Assembly (NCBI GenBank): GCA_964640085.1
Contig: CAZXFA010000001.1
Span: 186,001 to 250,000 of the forward strand
Reading direction: 5' to 3'
Length of the DNA stretch: 64,000 bases
Source of the DNA: CAZXFA01 sp964640085
GTDB taxonomy: Bacteria; Actinomycetota; UBA4738; HRBIN12
Every line of letters begins with the position of its first letter. The first letter of the stretch is position 1. A program made the position numbers and the translations under genes. Positions 41,226 through 49,071 of the stretch are shown here, in pieces. Below the pieces are notes generated by a model, which searched no databases, had not been told where the DNA came from, and saw only the letters and a program-made list of their open reading frames with translations.

Positions 41226-42890
41226 ATGGCGCGGATGGTCCCGTTCCCGATGCTTCCCACCGCGAGCTCGGCGGAGCGGCGTCTGTACGAGGGCTTCCTC
41301 GAGCAGCTCGGGGACGAGTACGTGATCTACCACTCCGTGGACTGGGTGCTGGCCGGCCGCGGCGGCCCCGAGCAGGGAGAGGCGGACTTCGTGATCGCGC
41401 ATCCGGAGCTCGGGGTCCTGCTCCTGGAGGTCAAGGGGGGTGGGATCTCCTACGATCCGACGACCCGACGCTGGACGCAGACGGGACGCTCGGGCGGGCA
41501 CGCCCTGGAAGAGGACCCGTTCCACCAAGCGAAGGACGGGATGCACTCGCTCGTTCGGATCCTGGAGGCACAGCCCGGATGGGGCCGCTGGCGGCCGAGC
41601 TACGGCTACGGAGTCGGCTTCCCGGACGGCCGATACGATGCGGCGGCGCACCCCGGGGCACCACCCGGCATCGCGATCGATCGCGACGATCTCGCTCACC
41701 TTGCCGACCGAGTCGCACAGGTCATGCGGTACTGGTTCCGTGCCAGCCGTAGGTTCGGTGCCGAGGGGATGGATGCCCTGGCGATGGCGCTCGGGTTCCG
41801 CGTCGAGATCCGGGTGCCCCTGAAGCTCCGGTTCGACGAAGAGGACAAGAAGATCGTCGAGCTCACGCAGGATCAGGCGTGGATCCTCGCGTTCCTCACG
41901 CATCGACGGCGCGCGGCCATCACGGGACCCGCCGGCTGCGGCAAGACGATGCTCGCCCTGCAGATCGCCGAGCGCCTGGCGACGTCCGGCAAGCGGACGC
42001 TCCTCACCTGCTTCAACAGGCGACTCGCCGAGCATCTGGGCGCATCCGCCGAGGGGACAGCGTCACTGGACGTCGACCATTTCCACCGGCTCTGTGTGCG
42101 CACGGCGCAGGAGGCGGGGGTCACGTTGCCCGAGCCGTCCGAGGAGCCGGGTTCCCGGTACTACGAGCACGAGCTCCCCGAGGCGCTCGCCGAAGCCGCT
42201 TCACGGCTCGGCCCACGGTACGACGCGATCGTCGTCGACGAGGGGCAGGACTTCCGCGAGTGGTGGTGGCCGGCGCTCCTGTCCCTGCATCGCGAGCCGG
42301 ACGAGGGGACCCTGTTCGTGTTCGCCGACGACAGCCAGAACCTCTACGGGGGGAGCCTCCCGATCCCCGAGGAGGCACGCCTCGGCCCGATCGCCCACAA
42401 CCTGCGGAACAGCAGGCCGATCGGCGAGTTCGTCTCGATCTTCTACTCCGGTGCGGAGGCGCCGATCTCCAAGGGTCCGGACGGGGATCCGGTGGAGATC
42501 CTCGGGTACCGGGACGACGAGGATCTCGCGCACCTGCTCGCCGTCGTGCTCCGCAACCTGGTGGAAGAGGAGGGCGTTCCGCTCGAGGACATCGCCCTCC
42601 TCACGCCCTCGGGTCGCGTGAAGAGCCGCCTCCGCGCACGCGGTCGCGTGAACGGGTTCCGGCTGTCCGAGTCGGTGGAGCCCGGGACGCTGCTCGCGAC
42701 GAGCGTGCACGCCTTCAAGGGGCTCGAACGACCCGTGGTGATCCTGGCCGAGCTCGGTGACAAGCACCAGGAGGACCTCCACCAGTACCTCTACGTTGGC
42801 GGCTCGCGTGCCCGGAACCTCCTGGTGGTCCTCGCGACGGAGCCGGTGGCTCGCGAGCTCCGGCGGATGGTTGGTCTGACCCAGGCGTAG
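41226..42890 (+). CDS. NERD nuclease-superfamily 1 helicase fusion
   Basis: A 554-residue protein. Residues 10-110 form a NERD domain with the PD-(D/E)xK pattern GEADFVIAHP then LLLEVKGG. Residues 215-550 form a UvrD-like helicase with Walker A GPAGCGKT (about 236-243), Walker B VVDEGQDF, a TSVHAFKGLERPVV motif and a C-terminal VGGSRARNLLVV. NERD-helicase proteins occur in genome maintenance and in phage-defence settings. No partner gene is adjacent. TAGCAT (41214-41219) lies 6 bases before the ATG (leaderless), and a terminator follows. Confidence 0.85.
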   Translation: MARMVPFPMLPTASSAERRLYEGFLEQLGDEYVIYHSVDWVLAGRGGPEQGEADFVIAHPELGVLLLEVKGGGISYDPTTRRWTQTGRSGGHALEEDPFHQAKDGMHSLVRILEAQPGWGRWRPSYGYGVGFPDGRYDAAAHPGAPPGIAIDRDDLAHLADRVAQVMRYWFRASRRFGAEGMDALAMALGFRVEIRVPLKLRFDEEDKKIVELTQDQAWILAFLTHRRRAAITGPAGCGKTMLALQIAERLATSGKRTLLTCFNRRLAEHLGASAEGTASLDVDHFHRLCVRTAQEAGVTLPEPSEEPGSRYYEHELPEALAEAASRLGPRYDAIVVDEGQDFREWWWPALLSLHREPDEGTLFVFADDSQNLYGGSLPIPEEARLGPIAHNLRNSRPIGEFVSIFYSGAEAPISKGPDGDPVEILGYRDDEDLAHLLAVVLRNLVEEEGVPLEDIALLTPSGRVKSRLRARGRVNGFRLSESVEPGTLLATSVHAFKGLERPVVILAELGDKHQEDLHQYLYVGGSRARNLLVVLATEPVARELRRMVGLTQA

Positions 42891-42908
42891 CCGGCCCCTC
42901 CGGGCCGG
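42891..42908 (+). terminator. Terminator after the NERD-helicase gene
   Basis: CCGGCCC (42891-42897), loop CTCC and GGGCCGG (42902-42908) follow the stop codon directly. A second stem, CCGCACGG/CCGTGCGG (42909-42942), follows at once, so the two hairpins are in tandem. Confidence 0.55.
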
Positions 42909-42960
42909 CCGCACGGGTTCATCCGGCCGGGGATCCGTGCGGCGCTGTTACGGTGCCACG

Positions 42961-43845
42961 ATGGCGCTCGGCGAGGACCCCGGCTACTTCGGTCCCGACT
43001 CGGTCTCCTGGCAGGTCCACCGGGAGGTCACCGTCCTGTTCGGCGGCGCGCGGGCGATCCTCATGCAGGCCGCGCACCCGCTGATCATCTCGGGCGCGCG
43101 CGAGACTGGCTTCTACGAGCGGAACCCCTGGAAGCGGCTCCAGCGAACGCTGATCCTGACCTACACGATCACCTTCGGCACCAAGGCCGAAGCGCATGCG
43201 GCGGCCGAACGCATCAACGAGGTCCACGCGCGGATCAAGGGCGTCGACCCGGTCACCGGCCGGCCCTACGACGCGCTCGATCCCGAGTTGCTCCTGTACG
43301 TGCACGCGTGTCTGGTGGATAGCGCCTTGTTGTTCGAGGAGCTGACGGTCGGGGGTCTCGACGGACCGGGCCGGGAGCGTTTCCACGAGGAGCAGATGCT
43401 CGTGGCCGAGATGGTCCGGGTCCCTCGGAGCCTGATACCTCCCACCGTTCCCGAGCTCCGGGCCTACCTCCAGGGGGTGTTCGGCTCCGGGATCCTGCGC
43501 GTGGACGACGCGGCGCGCTCGGTGGCCGCCCTGTTCCGTGATCCGCCTGCGGATGCGGAGTGGCGTCCGGTCCTGAAGGGCGTGTCCCGGCTCGCGTTCG
43601 GCACCCTTCCGCCTGAGTTGCGCGAGCTCTACGAGGTCCGATCGGGCATCGGTCAGCGAGCGATGGCGCGGATGGTGTTCGCCGCGACCCGCGTGCTGCG
43701 ACCGGCGCTGCCGCCTCGGTTCCGGTTCATCGCGCCGTACCAAAAGTGGCGTCGCGCCCGCCGGGGGCTCGCCGCCAGCCTGGTGGGCGAGGCACGCCGC
43801 CGTGTCGGGATCCGGTCCGATCGGCCCAGGGGTCGGCACGGATAG
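42961..43845 (+). CDS. DUF2236 (MpaB/Lcp-like) oxygenase-family protein
   Basis: A 294-residue helical protein of the family that includes latex-clearing oxygenase Lcp and fungal MpaB. It has GGARAILMQAAHPLI near the N terminus, the RNPWKRLQRTLILTYTITFG block, and conserved His and Arg residues (HARIKGVDP, VHACLVDSALLF) that bind heme b in Lcp. The substrate is unknown; isoprenoid or lipid cleavage is usual. ATG 42961 was chosen because TACGGT (42949-42954) lies 6 bases upstream. The gene is followed 11 bases later by the HAD gene. Confidence 0.83.
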   Translation: MALGEDPGYFGPDSVSWQVHREVTVLFGGARAILMQAAHPLIISGARETGFYERNPWKRLQRTLILTYTITFGTKAEAHAAAERINEVHARIKGVDPVTGRPYDALDPELLLYVHACLVDSALLFEELTVGGLDGPGRERFHEEQMLVAEMVRVPRSLIPPTVPELRAYLQGVFGSGILRVDDAARSVAALFRDPPADAEWRPVLKGVSRLAFGTLPPELRELYEVRSGIGQRAMARMVFAATRVLRPALPPRFRFIAPYQKWRRARRGLAASLVGEARRRVGIRSDRPRGRHG

Positions 43846-43855
43846 ACTGCCGCGC

Positions 43856-44632
43856 GTGCTCGACGTCAAGGGCATCCTGCTGGACATCGATGGCGTCCTC
43901 ACCGTCTCGTGGCGGCCGCTGCCCGGAGCGATCGACACGATCGCCGCACTGCGTGACCTCGGTCTCGCGTTCCGCCTGATCACCAACACGACGACGCACA
44001 CGCGCGCTGACCTGACGACGACGTTGGGCGAGGCCGGGATCGTCGTCGAGCCGGAGGAGATCGTGACCGCGGTGGTGGCGACCGCCGCCTACCTCCGGAC
44101 CCACCACCCGGACGCCCGGGTGTTCGTCCTCTCGGACGGCGACGCCCGGCCTGATCTGGCCGGGATCGAGCTCGTGCCGGAGGGAGCCGACGTCGTCGTG
44201 CTCGGCGGGGCGTACGACGGCTTCACCTACGAGAACCTGAACCGCGTCTTCCGGATGCTGATGGACGGGGCGGTGCTCGTCGGGATGCATCGGAACCTGT
44301 ACTGGCGCACCTCCGAGGGCTGGCAGCTCGACGGGGGTGCGTACGTGGCAGGGCTCGAAGAGGCGACCGGGCGCGCCGCGACGATCTGCGGCAAGCCAGC
44401 AGCCGCGTACTTCGATGCCGCGCTGGGGGCGATCGGGGTCCCGGCCGGGCGCGCCGCGATGGTCGGGGACGACCTCCTGAACGACGTCCTGGGGGCCCAG
44501 GCCGCGGGACTGACCGGTGTGCTCGTGCGCACCGGGAAGTTCCGCCCGGAGGATCTCGACCGGTCCGCGGGCGTCCCCGACCACGTGATCGATTCGATCG
44601 GCGACCTCCCCCGACTGCTCCCCTCGGCGTAG
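43856..44632 (+). CDS. HAD-superfamily subclass IIA phosphatase
   Basis: A 258-residue hydrolase of the HDHD2/LHPP-NagD type: nucleophile motif LLDIDGVLT (about 7-15), ITNTTT (motif II), a C2A cap, CGKPA (motif III Lys) and VGDDLLNDV (motif IV). Sugar-phosphate or pyrophosphate substrates are typical of the class. GTG 43856 has TAGACT (43843-43848) 7 bases upstream; the TAG is also the stop of the previous gene. Confidence 0.88.
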   Translation: MLDVKGILLDIDGVLTVSWRPLPGAIDTIAALRDLGLAFRLITNTTTHTRADLTTTLGEAGIVVEPEEIVTAVVATAAYLRTHHPDARVFVLSDGDARPDLAGIELVPEGADVVVLGGAYDGFTYENLNRVFRMLMDGAVLVGMHRNLYWRTSEGWQLDGGAYVAGLEEATGRAATICGKPAAAYFDAALGAIGVPAGRAAMVGDDLLNDVLGAQAAGLTGVLVRTGKFRPEDLDRSAGVPDHVIDSIGDLPRLLPSA

Positions 44633-44641
44633 GCTCGATCC

Positions 44642-45658
44642 GTGGTGGTGGGACGGCTCCGCGCGGGGCGCGGGACCAACCTGGCGCTCCTCGTGCTGGT
44701 CTCGGTGGCGCTGCTGACCGGTGCGCTCGCGTTCGCGATCGGCACCGGCTGGGCGTGGTGGGCGCTCGTGACCCACGGCGCCGCCGGAGTCGGGATCGTG
44801 CTCCTCGCGCCATGGAAGTCGGTCATCTCGGTCCGCGGCCTGCGTCGGGCCCGGCGGGGCCGGGGCCTCTCGATCGCGCTGGCGGTCCTGATCGTGACCA
44901 CGGTGGTGAGCGGGCTGGCCCATGCCGCCGGGCTCTGGACCGGAACGGCGGCGATGCAGGTCCACGTGGGCGCCGCCCTCCTCTCCCTCCCGCTGGTCGT
45001 CTCGCACGCCCTCGTCCGGCCGGTGCGTCCGCGACGTACCGACGCCTCGCGGCGCGCCCTGCTCCGCGCCGGGGTGCTGGCCGGCGGGTCCGTGGCCGCG
45101 TTCGGTGCCATCGAGGGCGCGATCCGCGTCGCCGGACTGCCCGGCGGCGATCGCCGGTTCACCGGCTCGTTCGAGCGCGGGTCGTTCGACCCCGACCGGA
45201 TGCCCGTCACGCAGTGGCTCGACGACGACGTCCCATCGGTCGACCCCGACGGCTGGAAGCTCCTCCTTCGTACCCCCGCCGGCGAGCGGGTCCTGGCCTT
45301 CGAAGAGCTGGCCGGCTGGGACGACCGTGTCCGGGCGGTCCTCGACTGCACCGGGGGGTGGTTCGCGGAGCAGGACTGGCGGGGGGTGCGGCTGGGTCGC
45401 CTGCTGGGGGACGCGAGGGGATCGCGGAGCGTGCTCGTGCGCTCGGTCACCGGGTACGCGCGGCGACTCCCGGTGGCCGATGCGGCCAACGCGCTGCTCG
45501 CCACGCGGGTGGGTGGCGAACCGCTCACGCGCGGACACGGGTTCCCACTCCGATTGGTCGTCCCCGGTCGGCGGGGGTTCTGGTGGGTGAAGTGGATCGA
45601 GCGTGTGGAGGTGAGCTCGACCCCGTGGTGGTGGCAGCCGCCGTTCCCGCTCACGTGA
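44642..45658 (+). CDS. Membrane-anchored molybdopterin (sulfite-oxidase-fold) protein
   Basis: A 338-residue protein with four membrane helices in the first 125 residues, a basic twin-arginine-like stretch, one more hydrophobic segment (about 140-160) and a C-terminal sulfite-oxidase-type molybdopterin domain. Cys in VLDCTGGWF (about residue 238) is the expected Mo ligand, and RGHGFPLRLVVPGRRGFWWVKW is the cofactor-binding signature. The MsrP-like layout, a cytochrome-like membrane part fused to the catalytic domain, suggests a quinol-linked oxidoreductase facing outside. GTG 44642 has TAGGCT 6 bases upstream. Confidence 0.85.
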   Translation: MVVGRLRAGRGTNLALLVLVSVALLTGALAFAIGTGWAWWALVTHGAAGVGIVLLAPWKSVISVRGLRRARRGRGLSIALAVLIVTTVVSGLAHAAGLWTGTAAMQVHVGAALLSLPLVVSHALVRPVRPRRTDASRRALLRAGVLAGGSVAAFGAIEGAIRVAGLPGGDRRFTGSFERGSFDPDRMPVTQWLDDDVPSVDPDGWKLLLRTPAGERVLAFEELAGWDDRVRAVLDCTGGWFAEQDWRGVRLGRLLGDARGSRSVLVRSVTGYARRLPVADAANALLATRVGGEPLTRGHGFPLRLVVPGRRGFWWVKWIERVEVSSTPWWWQPPFPLT

Positions 45659-45705
45659 GGGTGACCGCGCGCCTTCCGAGCCCCGCGGCGTAGGCTCGTG
45701 AGGCG

Positions 45706-46446
45706 ATGGACCCCGAGCGCACCCGACACGCCCGGCGCCTGTTCGCCGGTATCGCGCCCGAGTACGAGCGGATGGGTGTGGTCCTCTCGCTGGGGCGGGA
45801 TCCGCGTTGGCGCCGGTTCCTCGTCTCCCGGGTCCACGCGATCCCCGGCTCGTGGGCGCTCGACGTGGCGACCGGGACCGGTCTGGTGGCGCGCGAGCTC
45901 GCGCACCGCAACCTCCGGGTCGTGGGGATCGATCAGAGCCGCGCGATGCTCACACGTGCGGCGCGTGCGACGCGCCACCTCGGCGCCGGCGACCGGATAC
46001 GGTTCGCGCTGGGCCAGGCGCAAGCGCTCCCGTTCGCCGACGAGGCGTTCGATGCGGTCACCTTCACGTACCTGCTCCGGTACGTGGACGACCCCGCGAC
46101 GACGCTGGTCGAGCTCGCCCGCGTGCTCCGGCCGGGGGGCGTGATGGCCGGCCTGGAGTTCCACGCACCGACGGACCCGTGGCTGCATGCCGGATGGCTC
46201 GCCTACACGCGAACCCTCCTTCCGGCTGTCGGCTGGCTCCGCTCCGATGCGTGGTACCGGACCGGCCGCTTCCTGGGGCCGAGCATCAGCGCCTTCTGCC
46301 GGCGGTACCCGTTGCCGGTCCAGGTCCGGATGTGGCAGGAGGCCGGGATCCGACGGGTGCGCACGAAGTTCATGACCATGGGTGCCGCCGTGGTGACGTG
46401 GGGGGTCAAGGCGAACCCCCTCACCGAGGACGAGGCGCGTGGGTGA
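45706..46446 (+). CDS. UbiE/MenG-like SAM-dependent methyltransferase
   Basis: A 246-residue class I methyltransferase resembling UbiE/MenG quinone C-methylases: LFAGIAPEYERMG start, SAM loop LDVATGTG (about 51-58), GIDQSRAML and the LRYVDDP region. MenG makes menaquinone from demethylmenaquinone, and the next gene, an overlapping membrane protein, would fit lipid-quinone chemistry, but an equally valid role is methylation of another lipid. TAGGCT (45691-45696) lies 9 bases before the ATG. Confidence 0.8.
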   Translation: MDPERTRHARRLFAGIAPEYERMGVVLSLGRDPRWRRFLVSRVHAIPGSWALDVATGTGLVARELAHRNLRVVGIDQSRAMLTRAARATRHLGAGDRIRFALGQAQALPFADEAFDAVTFTYLLRYVDDPATTLVELARVLRPGGVMAGLEFHAPTDPWLHAGWLAYTRTLLPAVGWLRSDAWYRTGRFLGPSISAFCRRYPLPVQVRMWQEAGIRRVRTKFMTMGAAVVTWGVKANPLTEDEARG

Positions 46447-47173
46447 GAGATCAGGGCGCCCGGCCTTCTATGCGCTCGCGCCGGGGGGCTGGCGCGACTA
46501 TTGGACCCTCCTGCACCCTCCGTACACGGTCTGGCACCTGTCGTACGTGGCGATCGGGGCCTCGCTCGCGCCCGAGATCCACGGGGGGTGGCTCGTCGAG
46601 ACGTTGCTCGCATTCCTCCTCGGGATCGGGTTCGGCGCCCATGCGCTCGACGAGCTGAACGGCCGGCCGCTGGGAACGAGGATCCCCGACCGGGTGCTGT
46701 GGGCGCTCGCGACGGTAGCCCTGGCGGGCGCGGTCGCCCTCGGCATCCACGCAGCCCTGTCGGTCACCCCCTGGCTGTGGGCGTTCATCGCGATCGGTGG
46801 GTTCCTGGTCTTCGCCTACAACCTGGAGCTGTTCGGGGGCTCGTTCCACTCGGATGCGTGGTTCGCGGCGGCGTGGGGAGGGTTCCCCGTGCTCGCGGCC
46901 TACGTCGTCCAGACGGCGACGATCACGCCCGGCGCGGTGGTCGCGGCGGCGGCGTGCACGGCCATCTCGGCGGCCCAGCGGCGCCTCTCGACACCGGTCA
47001 GGCGGCTCCGGCGGCAGGTGCGGGAGGTCCGAGGGGAGCTCCGGCTCGAGGATGGGGACGTCGAGCGCCTGGATGCGGACTGGGTACGCGAGGCACCCGA
47101 GGGCGCCCTGCGGTGGCTCTCCCTGGCGATGCCGCTGCTCGCGGCGTCCCTGTTGATCGCCCGGCTGGCCTGA
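46439..47173 (+). CDS. Multi-pass membrane protein, possibly UbiA-like
   Basis: A 244-residue protein with about seven hydrophobic segments. An early loop HALDELNGRPLGTRIPDR resembles the prenyl-diphosphate-binding loop of UbiA prenyltransferases but lacks a full NDxxD pair, so the assignment is weak. A charged loop (residues 185-218) is probably cytosolic. GTG 46439 overlaps the methyltransferase gene by 8 bases, which implies co-translation and a linked role. Confidence 0.6.
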   Translation: MGERSGRPAFYALAPGGWRDYWTLLHPPYTVWHLSYVAIGASLAPEIHGGWLVETLLAFLLGIGFGAHALDELNGRPLGTRIPDRVLWALATVALAGAVALGIHAALSVTPWLWAFIAIGGFLVFAYNLELFGGSFHSDAWFAAAWGGFPVLAAYVVQTATITPGAVVAAAACTAISAAQRRLSTPVRRLRRQVREVRGELRLEDGDVERLDADWVREAPEGALRWLSLAMPLLAASLLIARLA

Positions 47174-47221
47174 GCGGGTTCCGCGGCGCCGTATCGCGGC
47201 AACCTGGGTATGGTGGCTTGC

Positions 47222-48631
47222 GTGACCACGCCGACCACGCTGGGTGAGCTCCGCGCCACCGGGTACCCGGACCGGAGCGTCAAGGAGGAGCTCCGGGCCA
47301 ACCTGCTGGCCAGGCTGGCGTCCGGTGCACCCATCTTCGACGGGATCGTGGGCTTCGACGATTCCGTGCTCCCCACGCTCGAGCGGGGCATGCTGGCGGG
47401 CCACGACCTGATCCTGCTGGGTGAGCGGGGGCAGGCGAAGACCCGGCTGATCCGTCGCATGGTGGACCTGCTGGACGAGGAGGCTCCCGCGATGGACGGA
47501 TGCGACGTCAACGACCATCCGTACCGCCCGATCTGCGCGCGGTGCCGAGCCCTTCTGGCGGAGGAGGGCGAGCGGGCCCGGATCCGCTGGATCGGGCGGG
47601 AGGATCGCTACGCGGAGAAGCTCGCGACCCCCGACACGAGCGTCGCGGATCTGATCGGCGACGTGGACCCGATCCGGGTGGCCGAAGGGCGGTACCTGGC
47701 GGACGAGCTCACGATCCACTACGGGCTCATCCCCCGCACCAACCGTGGGATCGTGGCGATCAACGAGCTTCCCGATCTGCCCGAGCGGATCCAGGTCGGG
47801 CTGTTCAACATCCTGGAGGAGCGCGACGTCCAGATACGTGGGTACCGGATCCGCCTCCCGCTCGACCTGCTCCTGGTGGCCACGGCGAACCCCGACGACT
47901 ACACCCATCGAGGTCGGATCGTCTCGCCGCTCAAGGACCGGTTCGGGACGCAGATCCGGACGCACTACCCGGAGACGCTCGACGACGAGATCCGGATCAT
48001 GGATCGGGAGGCGCGTCCCCCGGCCGGTGGGATCCCCCTGCGCGTCCCGCGGTACCTGTGGGAGGTCCTCGCCGCTCTCACCGCTGAGCTCCGCCGATCT
48101 CCCCACGTGAACCACCGGAGCGGCGTCTCGGTGCGGTACTCGATCGGGAACCTGGAAACACTGGCCGCCGCGGCCGTTCGGAGGGCCGCCCGCACCGGCG
48201 AACCCGAGGCGGTCCCGCGGGTTTGCGATCTCCACGGCGTGCTGGAGGGAAGCCTCGGCCGGATCGAATTCGACACGATCGACGAGGGACGCGAGGAGGA
48301 GATCCTGCTCCGGGCGCTGAAGACCGCCGAGATCGAGGTCTTCCGGCGGCGCCTGTCGGGGTTCGACTTCCAGCCCATCCTGTCGAAGTTCGCCCAGGGC
48401 TTCACCGCGGAGACCTCCGACCTCACCCCCGCCTCGGAGCTGCTGTCGCAGTTCGGAGCGCTCCCGGGGCTCTCGAAGCTGCTCGATCGGCTGGGCGTCG
48501 AGGAGGAGAGCCCGGGCGTGGCGGCCTCGGCCGTGGAGTTCGCGCTCGAGGGCCTCCACCTGTCGCGCAGGTTGAACAAGGATCGGGACGACCGGGCCGG
48601 CGCGTTCCGCTACCACGGCGGCGAGTCGTAG
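47222..48631 (+). CDS. MoxR/Mg-chelatase-like AAA+ ATPase
   Basis: A 469-residue AAA+ protein with Walker A GERGQAKT (about 69-76), a four-Cys/His insert (CDVNDHPYRPICARC) unusual for MoxR, Walker B-like IVAINELPDL, sensor ATANPDD and a C-terminal lid helix. It is similar in type to mycobacterial Rv0958. It is normally paired with a VWA protein, which is present at 49072. I chose GTG 47222 since TATGGT (47209-47214) lies 7 bases before it. GTG/ATG 47210 would place the start inside the box. Confidence 0.85.
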   Translation: MTTPTTLGELRATGYPDRSVKEELRANLLARLASGAPIFDGIVGFDDSVLPTLERGMLAGHDLILLGERGQAKTRLIRRMVDLLDEEAPAMDGCDVNDHPYRPICARCRALLAEEGERARIRWIGREDRYAEKLATPDTSVADLIGDVDPIRVAEGRYLADELTIHYGLIPRTNRGIVAINELPDLPERIQVGLFNILEERDVQIRGYRIRLPLDLLLVATANPDDYTHRGRIVSPLKDRFGTQIRTHYPETLDDEIRIMDREARPPAGGIPLRVPRYLWEVLAALTAELRRSPHVNHRSGVSVRYSIGNLETLAAAAVRRAARTGEPEAVPRVCDLHGVLEGSLGRIEFDTIDEGREEEILLRALKTAEIEVFRRRLSGFDFQPILSKFAQGFTAETSDLTPASELLSQFGALPGLSKLLDRLGVEEESPGVAASAVEFALEGLHLSRRLNKDRDDRAGAFRYHGGES

Positions 48632-48668
48632 GCGGCTGGTCGCCGGACGGCGCGTAGACTCGCGGCCG

Positions 48669-49040
48669 GTGTCCGAGCTCCATCGCTACCTGGGTTACGC
48701 GGTCGTCGGGATCTTCTCGATCGGGTGGATGTTCGGCCTCGTGCTCTGGGTCGCCCGTCGGGACGCTGGCGATCTGTTCTGGCGATGGCTCGTGACCGCC
48801 CAGCTGGTCGCGATCGTCCAAGCGCTGGTGGGGACCGGGCTGCTCGTGATGGGGAGACGGCCGCTCACCTGGCTCCACGTGGTGTACGGGCTCGGCCCGA
48901 TCGCGATCTTCGCCGTCGGGCATCTGCTGGCCCGGGAGGAGGCGTTCCGCCGGCGCCCGTGGATCCCCTTCGCCCTCGCGTCGTTCATCAGCTTCGGGCT
49001 CACGCTCCGCGCGCTGACGACCGGCCTGGGTGTCGGCTAG
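48669..49040 (+). CDS. Small four-helix membrane protein between AAA+ and VWA genes
   Basis: A 123-residue protein with four predicted membrane helices and short charged loops (VARRDAGD, REEAFRRRP). There is no known motif. It starts at GTG 48669 with TAGACT (48655-48660) 8 bases upstream. Its position inside an AAA+/VWA pair suggests a membrane partner for that chaperone, but this is context only. Confidence 0.65.
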   Translation: MSELHRYLGYAVVGIFSIGWMFGLVLWVARRDAGDLFWRWLVTAQLVAIVQALVGTGLLVMGRRPLTWLHVVYGLGPIAIFAVGHLLAREEAFRRRPWIPFALASFISFGLTLRALTTGLGVG

Positions 49041-49071
49041 CGTTCACCACTCGAGGGCGTAGGCTGGCTGG

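Noticed and set aside
42909..42942. Second hairpin before the DUF2236 gene as a riboswitch
   Set aside because: It is a simple 8-bp stem with no conserved loop. The gene has a -10 box only 6 bases before its start, so no leader RNA is expected.
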